From: Aidingimonas halophila
GTDB lineage: Bacteria > Pseudomonadota > Gammaproteobacteria > Pseudomonadales > Halomonadaceae
Assembly (NCBI RefSeq): GCF_900106955.1
Contig: NZ_FNNI01000001.1
Location: forward strand, 62,001 to 126,000
Length of the DNA: 64,000 nucleotides
Direction: 5' to 3'
A program made the position numbers and the translations under genes. Shown piece after piece: positions 8,423 through 17,281 of the stretch. The notes beneath the pieces are model-generated. The model saw only the letters and a list, made by a program, of their open reading frames with translations, had not been told where the DNA came from and did no database searches. Position 1 is the first letter of the stretch; every line of letters starts with the position of its first letter.

Positions 8423-9025
8423 ATGAATGTCATGACACGTCCACTACCGACACTGGAAACGCTTCATGGCGCACTGCCCATTCGTCGCCCCACCACGACC
8501 CTCCACCTGACGACCGACAGTCCCGCCCGTGACATCCTGACCGATTTCACCATATCCCCCGCTCTCACCATCCCGGCCAACACCCCGACGCGTTATGCCC
8601 AGGAGATCATGAAGTCAGGCGGTGTGCGCCTGCTGCTGGTGGTCGACAGTGCCGGCGACTGCTGTGGTGTCGTCACGTCCCGGGATCTAATAGGAGGACG
8701 ACGAGTCACACAGGCCATGCATCGCTTCGATATCCCCCGCGACGAGGTGACGATCAGCATGATACAGACTCCGAGTGACAAGCTGCACGGCCTGTCTCTT
8801 CCCCAGCTCGATGCCATGACCATCGGCGACCTGATCGAGACGCTACAGACCCATGGCGACCAGCATCTGTTGATCATCGAGCGCGATTCGACCAACGAGC
8901 AATACTTGCGGGGCCTGGTCTCGGCCGCCGATATCGGCCGCGCTCTCGATATCGAGCTCAGCCAGCCGCCGGAAGCCCAGACATTTGCTGAAATCTGCCA
9001 GGTCATACTCGGCCACGAACTGTGA
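8423..9025 (+). CDS. Stand-alone CBS-domain pair protein
   Basis: 200 residues. Two CBS motifs are visible at about residues 40-95 (ending CCGVVTSRDLIGG) and 110-175 (ending LRGLVSAADIGRAL). CBS pairs bind adenine nucleotides and usually regulate a partner; no catalytic or transport domain is attached here. No signal peptide or membrane segment is seen, so it should be cytoplasmic. The start ATG has AAAGGAG about 8 nt upstream. It is divergent from the two-component operon across the CTTAA-type repeat, which suggests control by that regulator. The 3' end faces ppc with only 8 bp between stops. Biological role unknown. Confidence 0.85.
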   Translation: MNVMTRPLPTLETLHGALPIRRPTTTLHLTTDSPARDILTDFTISPALTIPANTPTRYAQEIMKSGGVRLLLVVDSAGDCCGVVTSRDLIGGRRVTQAMHRFDIPRDEVTISMIQTPSDKLHGLSLPQLDAMTIGDLIETLQTHGDQHLLIIERDSTNEQYLRGLVSAADIGRALDIELSQPPEAQTFAEICQVILGHEL

Positions 9026-9033
9026 CAGGTTGC

Positions 9034-11682
9034 TCAGCCTGTGTTGCGCAACCCGGCAGCGATACCGGCCATGGTCACCATCAGTGCCCGTGACAGTTCG
9101 GGACTGATGGCGCCATCGGCATCCCGGTTGCGCTGCAACAGTTCCGCCTGCAATCCGTGTAGAGGATCGATATAGGGATTGCGAACCTCGATCGCCTGGC
9201 GAATCAACGGAGTATTTTCCAGTAGCTCCTGCTGATCGAGAATGTCCAGCATCACCGATTGAAGCCGGTCGAAACGATTGCGCAATTCCTGTCCGAGCTC
9301 GAGCAGCGGTGGCTCATCGACCAGACGACGCTCGTAATACGCGGCAATCTCGACATCCGCTTTCGCAGAAAGCATCTCGAGCATATCGAGATAGGTACCG
9401 AAAAATGGCCATTCGGCACGCATTTCCTGCAAACGTTCGAGGCCACCTTCCTCTTCCAGACGCTTGCTGAATGCTTCACCACTGCCCAACCAGGCCGGCA
9501 ACATCAGTCGCGTCTGCGTCCAGGCGAAAATCCAGGGGATCGCCCTGAGTGTTTCGACCCCCCCATCCTGACGGCGCTTGGTCGGTCGCGATCCCAACGG
9601 TAAACGCCCCAAGGCGCTCTCCGGCGTCACCGAGCGGAAATAAGGCACGAAATCCGGGTTTTCACGTACCACCCCGACATAGCCACGGTAAGCCACGTCA
9701 GCTAGGTGATCCATCTCCTCACGCCATTCCGGCTTGGGGGCAGGCGGTGGCAACAGCGTCGCTTCCAGTACGGCACACGCATAGATCTCCATGGAGCGCA
9801 AGGCGATGTCGGGTTGGCCGAACTTGAAGCGGATCATCTCGCCCTGCTCGGTCACTCGTAGACTTCCGTTCACCGACCCGGGCGGCTGAGAAAGGATCGC
9901 CGCATGGGCCGGACCACCTCCCCGGCCGACCGTCCCTCCACGACCATGAAACAGCGTCAGATCGACATCATGCGACCGGCAGACTTCGACCAGGGTTTCC
10001 TGAGCACGGTATTGTGCCCAGGCAGCTGCAAGCTGGCCGGCATCCTTGGCGGAGTCGGAATAGCCGATCATCACTTCCTGGCTATCGCCGGACAGTCGCC
10101 GATAACCGGGCAGTGAGAGCAATCGGTCGATGACGTCCCCGGCACGGTTGAGATCATCAAGTGTCTCGAACAGCGGGGCAATCGGCAGACGCACATCACC
10201 GCCGACTTCCTTCATCAGCAATGCCACGGCAAGCACATCCGACGGTTGCGCCGCCATCGAAATGACATAGGTGCCAAGCGCTTCACTCTGTTCGCGGGCA
10301 ATGACGCGAAAGGTGTCGAGCACTTCCCGTGTTTCTGTGGAACACTCCCAGCGTCGCGGAATCAAGGGGCGCGCCGACACCAACTCGGCTAACAGGAATT
10401 CCTGACGCTGCGACTCGCTCCAGTCACGGTAGCGGCCCATATCGAGGAAGTCCGTGAGTTCTTCGAATACCTGGCTGTGCCGTGCGGCATCCTGACGGAT
10501 ATCGAGACGCGTGAGCGTCACCCCGAACACGGCAACGCGACGCAAGGTATCCAGCAGGACGCCATTGGCGATGGTATCGAGCCCCACATCGCACAGGGAG
10601 CGGTAACAAGTCAGCAGTGGTGCATAAAGTTGGTCACGGTGCTCGATAATCGGGCCCCCCTCATAGGGACGGCCGTCGAGACACGCCTTGGCCCAGTCAC
10701 GAGTTGCCTCCACACGGGCGGCCACCCGCTTGAGCAGTGCCCGATAAGGCTCCGCCTCGTCCCCGACTTCGGCACGCAGGGCACTGTTGGCACGCCACAT
10801 CGACAACTCCGCCTTGAGCTGCTCGAGGTCACGAAGGTACAGATCCGCAGCCATCCAACGCCCCAGCAACAGAACCTCGCTGGTCACGGCAGCGGTCACG
10901 TTGGGATTACCATCGCGGTCACCGCCCATCCAGGAGGCAAAACGCAGGGGAGCGGCATCCAGCGGCAGACGTTCACCGGTTGTTTCGAGCAACAGGTTGT
11001 CGAGATCGCGATGGAAGTCGGGAACCGCCTCCCATAGGGAGTTTTCGATCACGGCAAATCCCCACTTGGCTTCATCCACCGGCGTGGGGCGCTCGTGACG
11101 AATTTCATCGGTATGCCATGCCTGACTGATCAGTTCCTCCAGACGCCCGGATGCGCGGCTGGCTTTCTCGGAGTGTTCATCAGTACTCTCGATCGCTGTC
11201 AGGCATTCGTCGATAGCGTCGTACTTCTGGATCAGGGTTCGTCGTATGACTTCAGTCGGATGTGCTGTCAGTACCAGATCGACACGCATGCCGGCCAGTG
11301 TCTCGACCAGCTTGCGTGACGAGTACCCCTTGGATTTGGCACGCTCAAACAGTTCGCCGAGTACCGGCTGAGACCCGGGCTTGTAGTCCTCGACCCGGCG
11401 GAAGCGAGCCCGATAATGCTGTTCGGCGATATTGGCGAGATTGAGAAACTGGTTGAAAGCCCGTGTCACCGGTAATAAATCCCGATCGTCCAACCGCCGC
11501 AAGTATTCGATCAGTTCCCGTCGCCCCTGGGGATCGCCCTGGCGTCCCTGTTTGGCATAGGATCGGATGGTTTCGATCTTGTCGACGAACGCGTCTCCCT
11601 GATCATCGGCAATGGTGCGCCCCAGACTATCGCCCAGGATACGGACATTGTCGCGCAACGATTCATGAAGGTCGTGACTCAC
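9034..11682 (-). CDS. ppc: Phosphoenolpyruvate carboxylase
   Basis: Cytoplasmic enzyme that carboxylates PEP with bicarbonate to oxaloacetate and so refills the TCA cycle. The 882 residues match the E. coli enzyme (883). Signatures seen are the catalytic-His motif VLTAHPTE near residue 140, the loop FHGRGGTVGRGGGP near residue 577 and the C-terminal MVTMAGIAAGLRNTG ending. The start overlaps the mazG stop by 4 bp, making ppc the last gene of a relA-mazG-ppc run. Confidence 0.97.
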   Translation of the reverse strand: MSHDLHESLRDNVRILGDSLGRTIADDQGDAFVDKIETIRSYAKQGRQGDPQGRRELIEYLRRLDDRDLLPVTRAFNQFLNLANIAEQHYRARFRRVEDYKPGSQPVLGELFERAKSKGYSSRKLVETLAGMRVDLVLTAHPTEVIRRTLIQKYDAIDECLTAIESTDEHSEKASRASGRLEELISQAWHTDEIRHERPTPVDEAKWGFAVIENSLWEAVPDFHRDLDNLLLETTGERLPLDAAPLRFASWMGGDRDGNPNVTAAVTSEVLLLGRWMAADLYLRDLEQLKAELSMWRANSALRAEVGDEAEPYRALLKRVAARVEATRDWAKACLDGRPYEGGPIIEHRDQLYAPLLTCYRSLCDVGLDTIANGVLLDTLRRVAVFGVTLTRLDIRQDAARHSQVFEELTDFLDMGRYRDWSESQRQEFLLAELVSARPLIPRRWECSTETREVLDTFRVIAREQSEALGTYVISMAAQPSDVLAVALLMKEVGGDVRLPIAPLFETLDDLNRAGDVIDRLLSLPGYRRLSGDSQEVMIGYSDSAKDAGQLAAAWAQYRAQETLVEVCRSHDVDLTLFHGRGGTVGRGGGPAHAAILSQPPGSVNGSLRVTEQGEMIRFKFGQPDIALRSMEIYACAVLEATLLPPPAPKPEWREEMDHLADVAYRGYVGVVRENPDFVPYFRSVTPESALGRLPLGSRPTKRRQDGGVETLRAIPWIFAWTQTRLMLPAWLGSGEAFSKRLEEEGGLERLQEMRAEWPFFGTYLDMLEMLSAKADVEIAAYYERRLVDEPPLLELGQELRNRFDRLQSVMLDILDQQELLENTPLIRQAIEVRNPYIDPLHGLQAELLQRNRDADGAISPELSRALMVTMAGIAAGLRNTG

Positions 11683-12557
11683 TTCGCCTCCTCCTCTTGA
11701 CTGACATTATCCGACGACCGGGAAATGGGCGGCTCCCCAGACTGGCGCTTGGCTTCCTGCCAGTAGTGTTCCATCGTTGCCAGGTCGACATCATCAGGCA
11801 GATGGCCGTCCGTCCGCAGAGCCGATTCGACATAACGGAAACGTTGCTCGAACTTGGCATTGGTCGCTCGTAGATAGCGCTCAGGATCGGCTTTCAAGGT
11901 ACGCGACAGATTGACGACCGCGAACAGAAGATCACCCACTTCCTCACAGGCTTCTTCATGCTGGCCCTCGGCAAGTGCCGCCTCGACTTCGGTCAACTCT
12001 TCGCGGATCTTGGCCAGGACGCCCCGGGAATCAGGCCAATCGAATCCCACCCGGGCGGCCCGTTTGGACAATTTCGCCGCCCGCGACAACGCCGGCAAGA
12101 TCCGCGGCACGTCATCCAGCACGGAAGTCGCTTCCCGTCCGGCCCGTTCATCGGCCTTGAGAGACTCCCAGCGACTCTTGACCTGGGTGGTTTCCACCTC
12201 CATCGCGGGGATATCCGTGCGGCGCGATGTCAACGTGCCGTCCGGGAAGACGTGTGGGTGGCGCCGTACCATCTTTGCCGTCAGGCAATGCACGACGTCA
12301 TGGAAGTCGAATCGCCCTTCCTCGCTGGCGAACTGACTGTAATAGACCACCTGAAACAACAGATCGCCGAGCTCTCCCGGCAGTTCATCATACGCGCGTC
12401 GTTCAATGGCATCGGCGACTTCGTAGGCCTCCTCCAGCGTATGCGGAACGATGCTGTCCCAGTTCTGTTTCACATCCCAGGGACAGCCCTGCTGCTCATC
12501 ACGCAGCACTGCCATCAGGGTCAGCAGATCCTCGAGTTGATAGCGTTCTCCCGTCAT
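11679..12557 (-). CDS. mazG: Nucleoside triphosphate pyrophosphohydrolase
   Basis: All-alpha NTP pyrophosphatase that hydrolyses (d)NTPs to NMP and PPi. Two MazG repeats are visible: the first has EEAYEVADAI and ELGDLLFQVV (about residues 38-75), the second has LTEVEAAL and EEVGDLLFAVVN (about 185-215). The 292-residue length is slightly above E. coli MazG (263). It overlaps relA by 4 bp upstream and ppc by 4 bp downstream. The relA-mazG neighbourhood also exists in E. coli, where MazG lowers (p)ppGpp-linked effects. No mazEF toxin-antitoxin pair lies between relA and mazG here. Confidence 0.95.
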   Translation of the reverse strand: MTGERYQLEDLLTLMAVLRDEQQGCPWDVKQNWDSIVPHTLEEAYEVADAIERRAYDELPGELGDLLFQVVYYSQFASEEGRFDFHDVVHCLTAKMVRRHPHVFPDGTLTSRRTDIPAMEVETTQVKSRWESLKADERAGREATSVLDDVPRILPALSRAAKLSKRAARVGFDWPDSRGVLAKIREELTEVEAALAEGQHEEACEEVGDLLFAVVNLSRTLKADPERYLRATNAKFEQRFRYVESALRTDGHLPDDVDLATMEHYWQEAKRQSGEPPISRSSDNVSQEEEAK

Positions 12558-14851
12558 GACGCCTGCCCCTTGCCCTTGTTGTTATTGGCCTTGCGCGGCT
12601 TTTTCCTTCCGCCGCTACGCAGCCGTTTGACGTCGATGACATTGGGCAGTTGTTGGATACGAGAGAATAATCGCCCCAATGTCTCCAGCCCGTCGACCTC
12701 GACAGTAATACTCATGCGAGCGATGCCGTCGTCCTGATCGGTCATGGTATTGACCGACAGTACATTGACCTTGTCATGACTCAGCACGTTGGTGACATCT
12801 CGCAACAATCCGGACCGATCCCAGGCTTCGACCTGGATATCGACGGGGTATTGGGTATGCGCCCGTTCGCCCCACTCGACCTCGATCACGCGTTTCGGTT
12901 CGTCAACACGCAGCTGGAGCAGGTTGGGGCAGTCCTGACGATGAATGGTCACGCCCCGTCCCTGAGTAATGAAGCCGACGATGGGTTCACCCGGCACCGG
13001 ATGGCAGCAGTTGGCCATGTTGGTCTTGAGATTTCCCACTCCCAGAACGGTAATATCGTCACTGGGCTCTCTGGTTGGTGCGCGCTTCGGCTTGGCAAGC
13101 AGGCGATCGAGCTGTTCCTCGTCATCGGACTCACCGAACAACTGCTGCGCCTGGTGCAACACCTGTCCGATACGCAAATCGCCGGCTCCCAGTGCCGCAT
13201 ACATGTCATCGGGAGTGCTGTAATTGACCTTTTGCGCCAAGGCATCGAGGTCCATATCCTCGATGTCGAGACGCTTCATTTCCTTCTCGAACAGCGTCTT
13301 GCCTTCCTCCAGATTCTGTTCGCGCGCCTGTTGCTTGAACCAGGACTGGATCTTGGCTCGGGCGCGTGACGTCTGGACGAAACCCAGCGACGGATTCAAC
13401 CAATCGCGGCTCGGCCCTCCCTGGGTCGCCGTAAGGATCTCGACCTGTTGCCCCGTCTCGAGCCGGTACGTCAGAGGAACGATGCGGCCATCCACCTTGG
13501 CTCCACGGCAGCGATGACCGATCTCGGTATGCACCCTGTAGGCAAAGTCGATGGGTGTCGCCACCTTGGGCAGATCGATGACGTGACCTTCCGGCGTGAA
13601 GACATAAATGCGATCCGGTGCCACATCGCTGGTGAGCTCTTCGCTGAGATTGCCGAAATCGCCCACTTCCTCCTGCCACTCGAGCACCTGACGCAACCAG
13701 GCGATCTTTTCCTCGTAGCTGCGGCTCTTGGTATCGGTATCGTGCCCCTTGTAGCGCCAGTGAGCGCAGACCCCGAGCTCCGCTTCTTCATGCATGGCAA
13801 AGGTCCGGATCTGGATTTCCAGCACCTTGTTTTCCGGGCCCAGAACGGCGGTATGCAACGACTGGTAACCGTTCTTCTTGGGATTGGCGATGTAGTCATC
13901 GAATTCGTGGGGCACGTGGTGCCAGTGCGAATGGACGATACCCAAGGCGGTATAGCAATCCGCAACCTCGGGCACCAGAATTCGCACGGCGCGAACATCA
14001 TAGACCTGGGAGAAATCGATACGCTTGCGTTTCATCTTCCGCCAGATCGAGTAGATGTGCTTGGCACGCCCCGTGACATCGCAGCCCTCGATCCCTTGGG
14101 TACGTAACAACCCCTTGATTGTTTCGACGACATCGTGGATATAACGATCACGATCCAGGCGCTTTTCGGCTAACTGAGTCGCGATCGACTTGTATTCGGT
14201 CTCATGCAGATAGCGGAACGATAGATCCTCCAGTTCCCACTTCAGATGACCAATGCCCAGCCGGTGCGCCAGCGGTGCATAAATGTCGAAAACCTCACGT
14301 GCCACACGCATCCGTTTGTCGCGCGTCGCATCCCTGACCTGACGCAGCGCGCACGTTCGCTCGGCAATCTTGATCAACGCCACGCGGACATCGTCGATCA
14401 TGGTCACCAGCATCTTGCGCAGATTTTCCTGCTGATTGTGCTGGGACAGGCCTTGGCGAGGCGCCTGCTGCGGGCTGATCGCTGCCATGTGCAGCACACC
14501 ATCGATCAGGTTGGCGACCTCCTTGCCAAACTGTTTGGTGATGCTATCGATACCGATCAGCCCTTCCCGGACCGCACGGTACAACACCGCAGCCTCGAGC
14601 GTTTCCTGATCGAGCTTCAGCTCACCCAGGATATCGGCCATTTCCAGGCCCATGCGAAAGCTGGAGCCTTCAGCCAACCATGCCTTATGAGGACGTTCAG
14701 CCTCACGCGCGAGCCGATCAGCCAGCTCGCAGGCCTGGCGCATCGTCGTGGCATCTCGCAGGCAGACATCCTCTTGCAGACGGGTCAGCCATTGTTCGAT
14801 GTCCACTGCCCCGGATTCGGTCAAGGGCTGGTCTTCGCGCACTTTCACCAT
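12554..14851 (-). CDS. relA: (p)ppGpp synthetase I
   Basis: Ribosome-associated stringent-response enzyme that makes (p)ppGpp when uncharged tRNA is in the A site. Order: an N-terminal pseudo-hydrolase domain that lacks the HD metal pair (as in RelA, unlike SpoT), a synthetase domain with HVPHEFDDYIANPKKNGYQS near residue 320, TGS (DRIYVFTPEG), a helical and CC/ZF region (ANCCHPVPGEPI), and a C-terminal ACT domain (SGLLRDVTNVL). It has 765 residues. The start is preceded by an AGGGAGG-type Shine-Dalgarno, and it follows rlmD by 20 bp. Confidence 0.96.
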   Translation of the reverse strand: MVKVREDQPLTESGAVDIEQWLTRLQEDVCLRDATTMRQACELADRLAREAERPHKAWLAEGSSFRMGLEMADILGELKLDQETLEAAVLYRAVREGLIGIDSITKQFGKEVANLIDGVLHMAAISPQQAPRQGLSQHNQQENLRKMLVTMIDDVRVALIKIAERTCALRQVRDATRDKRMRVAREVFDIYAPLAHRLGIGHLKWELEDLSFRYLHETEYKSIATQLAEKRLDRDRYIHDVVETIKGLLRTQGIEGCDVTGRAKHIYSIWRKMKRKRIDFSQVYDVRAVRILVPEVADCYTALGIVHSHWHHVPHEFDDYIANPKKNGYQSLHTAVLGPENKVLEIQIRTFAMHEEAELGVCAHWRYKGHDTDTKSRSYEEKIAWLRQVLEWQEEVGDFGNLSEELTSDVAPDRIYVFTPEGHVIDLPKVATPIDFAYRVHTEIGHRCRGAKVDGRIVPLTYRLETGQQVEILTATQGGPSRDWLNPSLGFVQTSRARAKIQSWFKQQAREQNLEEGKTLFEKEMKRLDIEDMDLDALAQKVNYSTPDDMYAALGAGDLRIGQVLHQAQQLFGESDDEEQLDRLLAKPKRAPTREPSDDITVLGVGNLKTNMANCCHPVPGEPIVGFITQGRGVTIHRQDCPNLLQLRVDEPKRVIEVEWGERAHTQYPVDIQVEAWDRSGLLRDVTNVLSHDKVNVLSVNTMTDQDDGIARMSITVEVDGLETLGRLFSRIQQLPNVIDVKRLRSGGRKKPRKANNNKGKGQAS

Positions 14852-14871
14852 TGCGCTCGTTCCCTCCTTCC

Positions 14872-16260
14872 TTATGGCCGTGCCTGAACCGACTCAAACA
14901 ACAATACCGACTCCAGATGCGATGTCTGGGCAAACATGTCGGCGACGGCACTGGCGACAATACGGTATCCCCCATGCACAAGGTGTGCCGCATCCCGGGC
15001 CAGGGTGGCAGGGTCGCAGGATACGTAGAGCACTCGCGCCGGCCCCTTCTGGGCCAAATGCCGGCAAACCGCTTCCGCCCCCTCCCGTGGCGGATCGAGA
15101 ATGACCAGATCACGGGATGACGCGGTCAATAACGCTGACACTACCGAGTCATCCATCAAATCCGCCTGACGGGCGTCAATGTTATCCAGGCCATTGGCGC
15201 GTGCATTCTTCATCAGTCGATCCACCATCGCCTGCTGTCCTTCCACCGCGGTCACTTCAGCGGCGTGAACGGCCAGTGCCAGGCTGACGTTACCGATACC
15301 GGCAAACAGATCCAGGACATGTCCTTCGGCAAGGTCCGGCATCACCCATTCGAGGATGGTATCGATCAATTGCTGATTGACCCCGGCGTGCACCTGCAGG
15401 AAATCCCCTGGCTCAAAGCCTACCTTCACGTCTGTCTGCCCACTGTCCAGGCGATAATACAGCTCGGGGGATACATCCCCATTCCAGATAAGTGTTGGCG
15501 TGTCGCGACCGGAGCGCCAGGCCAGATGAAAGCCTCTAGAGGCAGCCAATGATTGCCAGCGGCGTTCATCACCGGGATGCGGACGTAGCTGACGGACGAC
15601 AACACAGGCACCGTCATCACTATCAAGCAACTCGACATGTCCCACCAGATGCGGGGCGTCCAATGACGCGAGACATGCCGACAGGGAGGGCAGCAATGAG
15701 GACAGGGCCGGCACCAGAATGGGACAATCGACGATATCGACCAGATGGTGACTCCCCGCTTCACGAAAGCCGACATGGACCTGGCCCTGCGCATCGACCT
15801 TGACGCCCAGTCTGGCCCGACGCCGGTAGCCAAGCGATGCATCGGCCAGCATGCTGGGTGGCCGAGGTAATGTCAGGTGCTGGCGTTCCAGTTGCTCGAC
15901 GAGCACGGCCTGTTTATGGTTCCGCTGCGCACTGGGAGCCATGTGTTGAAGGTCACAGCCACCACAACGAGCGAAATGGTCACAGGCCGGGGTGACACGT
16001 TCGGGGGAGGCGAGATGAACATCACGCAGATGCGCTTCATCGAAACGGCGACGTGAGCGGTGTACCGCCACCGACACGCGTTCACCTGGCAAGGCCCGCT
16101 CGACGAACAGCGTCTTGCCGTTGTCGGAACGAGCCACACCGCGACCATCATGAGCCAATCGCAGTATCTCGATGCCCTGTGCTTGCCCGGTCACTACCGA
16201 CGAGGGAGAGGACCGTTTCTCCGACGTCCGCGGAGGACGACGTTTGCCCAACATGGCCAT
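14872..16260 (-). CDS. rlmD: 23S rRNA m5U1939 methyltransferase
   Basis: SAM-dependent enzyme that methylates U1939 of 23S rRNA. A TRAM domain comes first, then an iron-sulfur site with Cys93, Cys99 and Cys102 (CDHFARCGGCD) plus the Cys in DIVDCP. The SAM motif is LDLFAGIGNVSLA and the catalytic Cys is in LYVSCDPATLARD. I chose the ATG at 16260, 1 bp after the cysM stop with GGAA upstream. The reading frame stays open further 5' inside cysM, but that extension is not conserved-looking. A second ATG at 16254 is possible. Confidence 0.94.
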   Translation of the reverse strand: MAMLGKRRPPRTSEKRSSPSSVVTGQAQGIEILRLAHDGRGVARSDNGKTLFVERALPGERVSVAVHRSRRRFDEAHLRDVHLASPERVTPACDHFARCGGCDLQHMAPSAQRNHKQAVLVEQLERQHLTLPRPPSMLADASLGYRRRARLGVKVDAQGQVHVGFREAGSHHLVDIVDCPILVPALSSLLPSLSACLASLDAPHLVGHVELLDSDDGACVVVRQLRPHPGDERRWQSLAASRGFHLAWRSGRDTPTLIWNGDVSPELYYRLDSGQTDVKVGFEPGDFLQVHAGVNQQLIDTILEWVMPDLAEGHVLDLFAGIGNVSLALAVHAAEVTAVEGQQAMVDRLMKNARANGLDNIDARQADLMDDSVVSALLTASSRDLVILDPPREGAEAVCRHLAQKGPARVLYVSCDPATLARDAAHLVHGGYRIVASAVADMFAQTSHLESVLLFESVQARP

Positions 16261-16261
16261 T

Positions 16262-17158
16262 TCACTGTTCCGGGGCGTAGAGCCCTGTCGACAAGTAACG
16301 ATCGCCCCGATCGCACACGATAAAGACAATCACGGCATTCTCGTTTTCTTCAGCGATGCGCAGAGCGCCTGCCAACGCGCCTCCCGATGAGACACCGGCC
16401 AGAATGCCTTCTTCACGTGCCAGGCGACGCATGTGTTCTTCAGCCTCATACTGACCGATATCAAGGATCCGATCGACCCGGGACGCATCGAAGATGGAGG
16501 GAAGATATTCTTTCGGCCACCGCCGGATGCCGGCAATGGTGGCACCATCTTCCGGCTGCAACCCGACAATCTGCACCGAATCACGTTGCTCCTTGAGATA
16601 CTGCGATACTCCCATGATCGTGCCGGTCGTCCCCATGGAACTCACGAAATGGGTAATGCGTCCCTCGGTCTGCTGCCACAACTCGGGGCCGGTGGTGCGA
16701 TAATGCGACCATGGATTGTCCGGATTGGCGAACTGATTGAGCGGCTTGCCTTCTCCCTTGAGAATCATTTCCTGAGCCAGATCACGCGCCCCCTCCATAC
16801 CGGCTTCTTTGGTCACCGTGACCAACTCGGCACCATAGGCAGCCATGGCCTGCTTGCGTTCGCTGGACGCACTTTCGGGCATGATCAGGACCATCCGGTA
16901 CCCCTTGATGGCTGCCGCCATGGCCAGAGCAATGCCTGTGTTGCCGGACGTGGCCTCGATCAAGGTGTCACCGGCATGAATATCCCCCCGCGCTTCGGCT
17001 TCGGAAAGCATCGACAATGCGGGACGATCCTTGACCGACCCCGCCGGGTTATTGCCTTCCAGTTTGGCCAGCAGCGTGTTGTTGCGACCTGCAGCAATGC
17101 GTTTGAGTCGAACCAACGGCGTGTTGCCGACCACATCTTCGAGCGTGGGAAAAGCCAT
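16262..17158 (-). CDS. cysM: Cysteine synthase B (O-acetylserine sulfhydrylase)
   Basis: PLP enzyme that forms cysteine from O-acetylserine and sulfide or thiosulfate. The PLP lysine is Lys43 in GSVKDRPA, the substrate loop is EATSGNTGIAL, and the PLP phosphate loop is GTTGTIMG. The 298-residue length and the ASSERKQAM segment favour CysM over CysK. First gene of the cysM-rlmD-relA-mazG-ppc run. The 123 bp to gacS hold the divergent promoters. Confidence 0.95.
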   Translation of the reverse strand: MAFPTLEDVVGNTPLVRLKRIAAGRNNTLLAKLEGNNPAGSVKDRPALSMLSEAEARGDIHAGDTLIEATSGNTGIALAMAAAIKGYRMVLIMPESASSERKQAMAAYGAELVTVTKEAGMEGARDLAQEMILKGEGKPLNQFANPDNPWSHYRTTGPELWQQTEGRITHFVSSMGTTGTIMGVSQYLKEQRDSVQIVGLQPEDGATIAGIRRWPKEYLPSIFDASRVDRILDIGQYEAEEHMRRLAREEGILAGVSSGGALAGALRIAEENENAVIVFIVCDRGDRYLSTGLYAPEQ

Positions 17159-17281
17159 ATGGAAATCCTTGTGCTATCGTCTACCGGGATTATATCGCTG
17201 TGAGGAATCGGACAACAGCGATGGCGCTGCCTCTCCGTATGGCAAACTACGCTCTCCATTGCAGATACCGGATGACGAAGC

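Noticed and set aside
9005-9060. Small inverted repeat between CBS gene and ppc stops
   Set aside because: Only about 5 bp of stem (ACAGG/CCTGT) and no T-run.
14718-15113. Frame spanning the relA-rlmD junction
   Set aside because: Runs across two well-supported genes in another frame.
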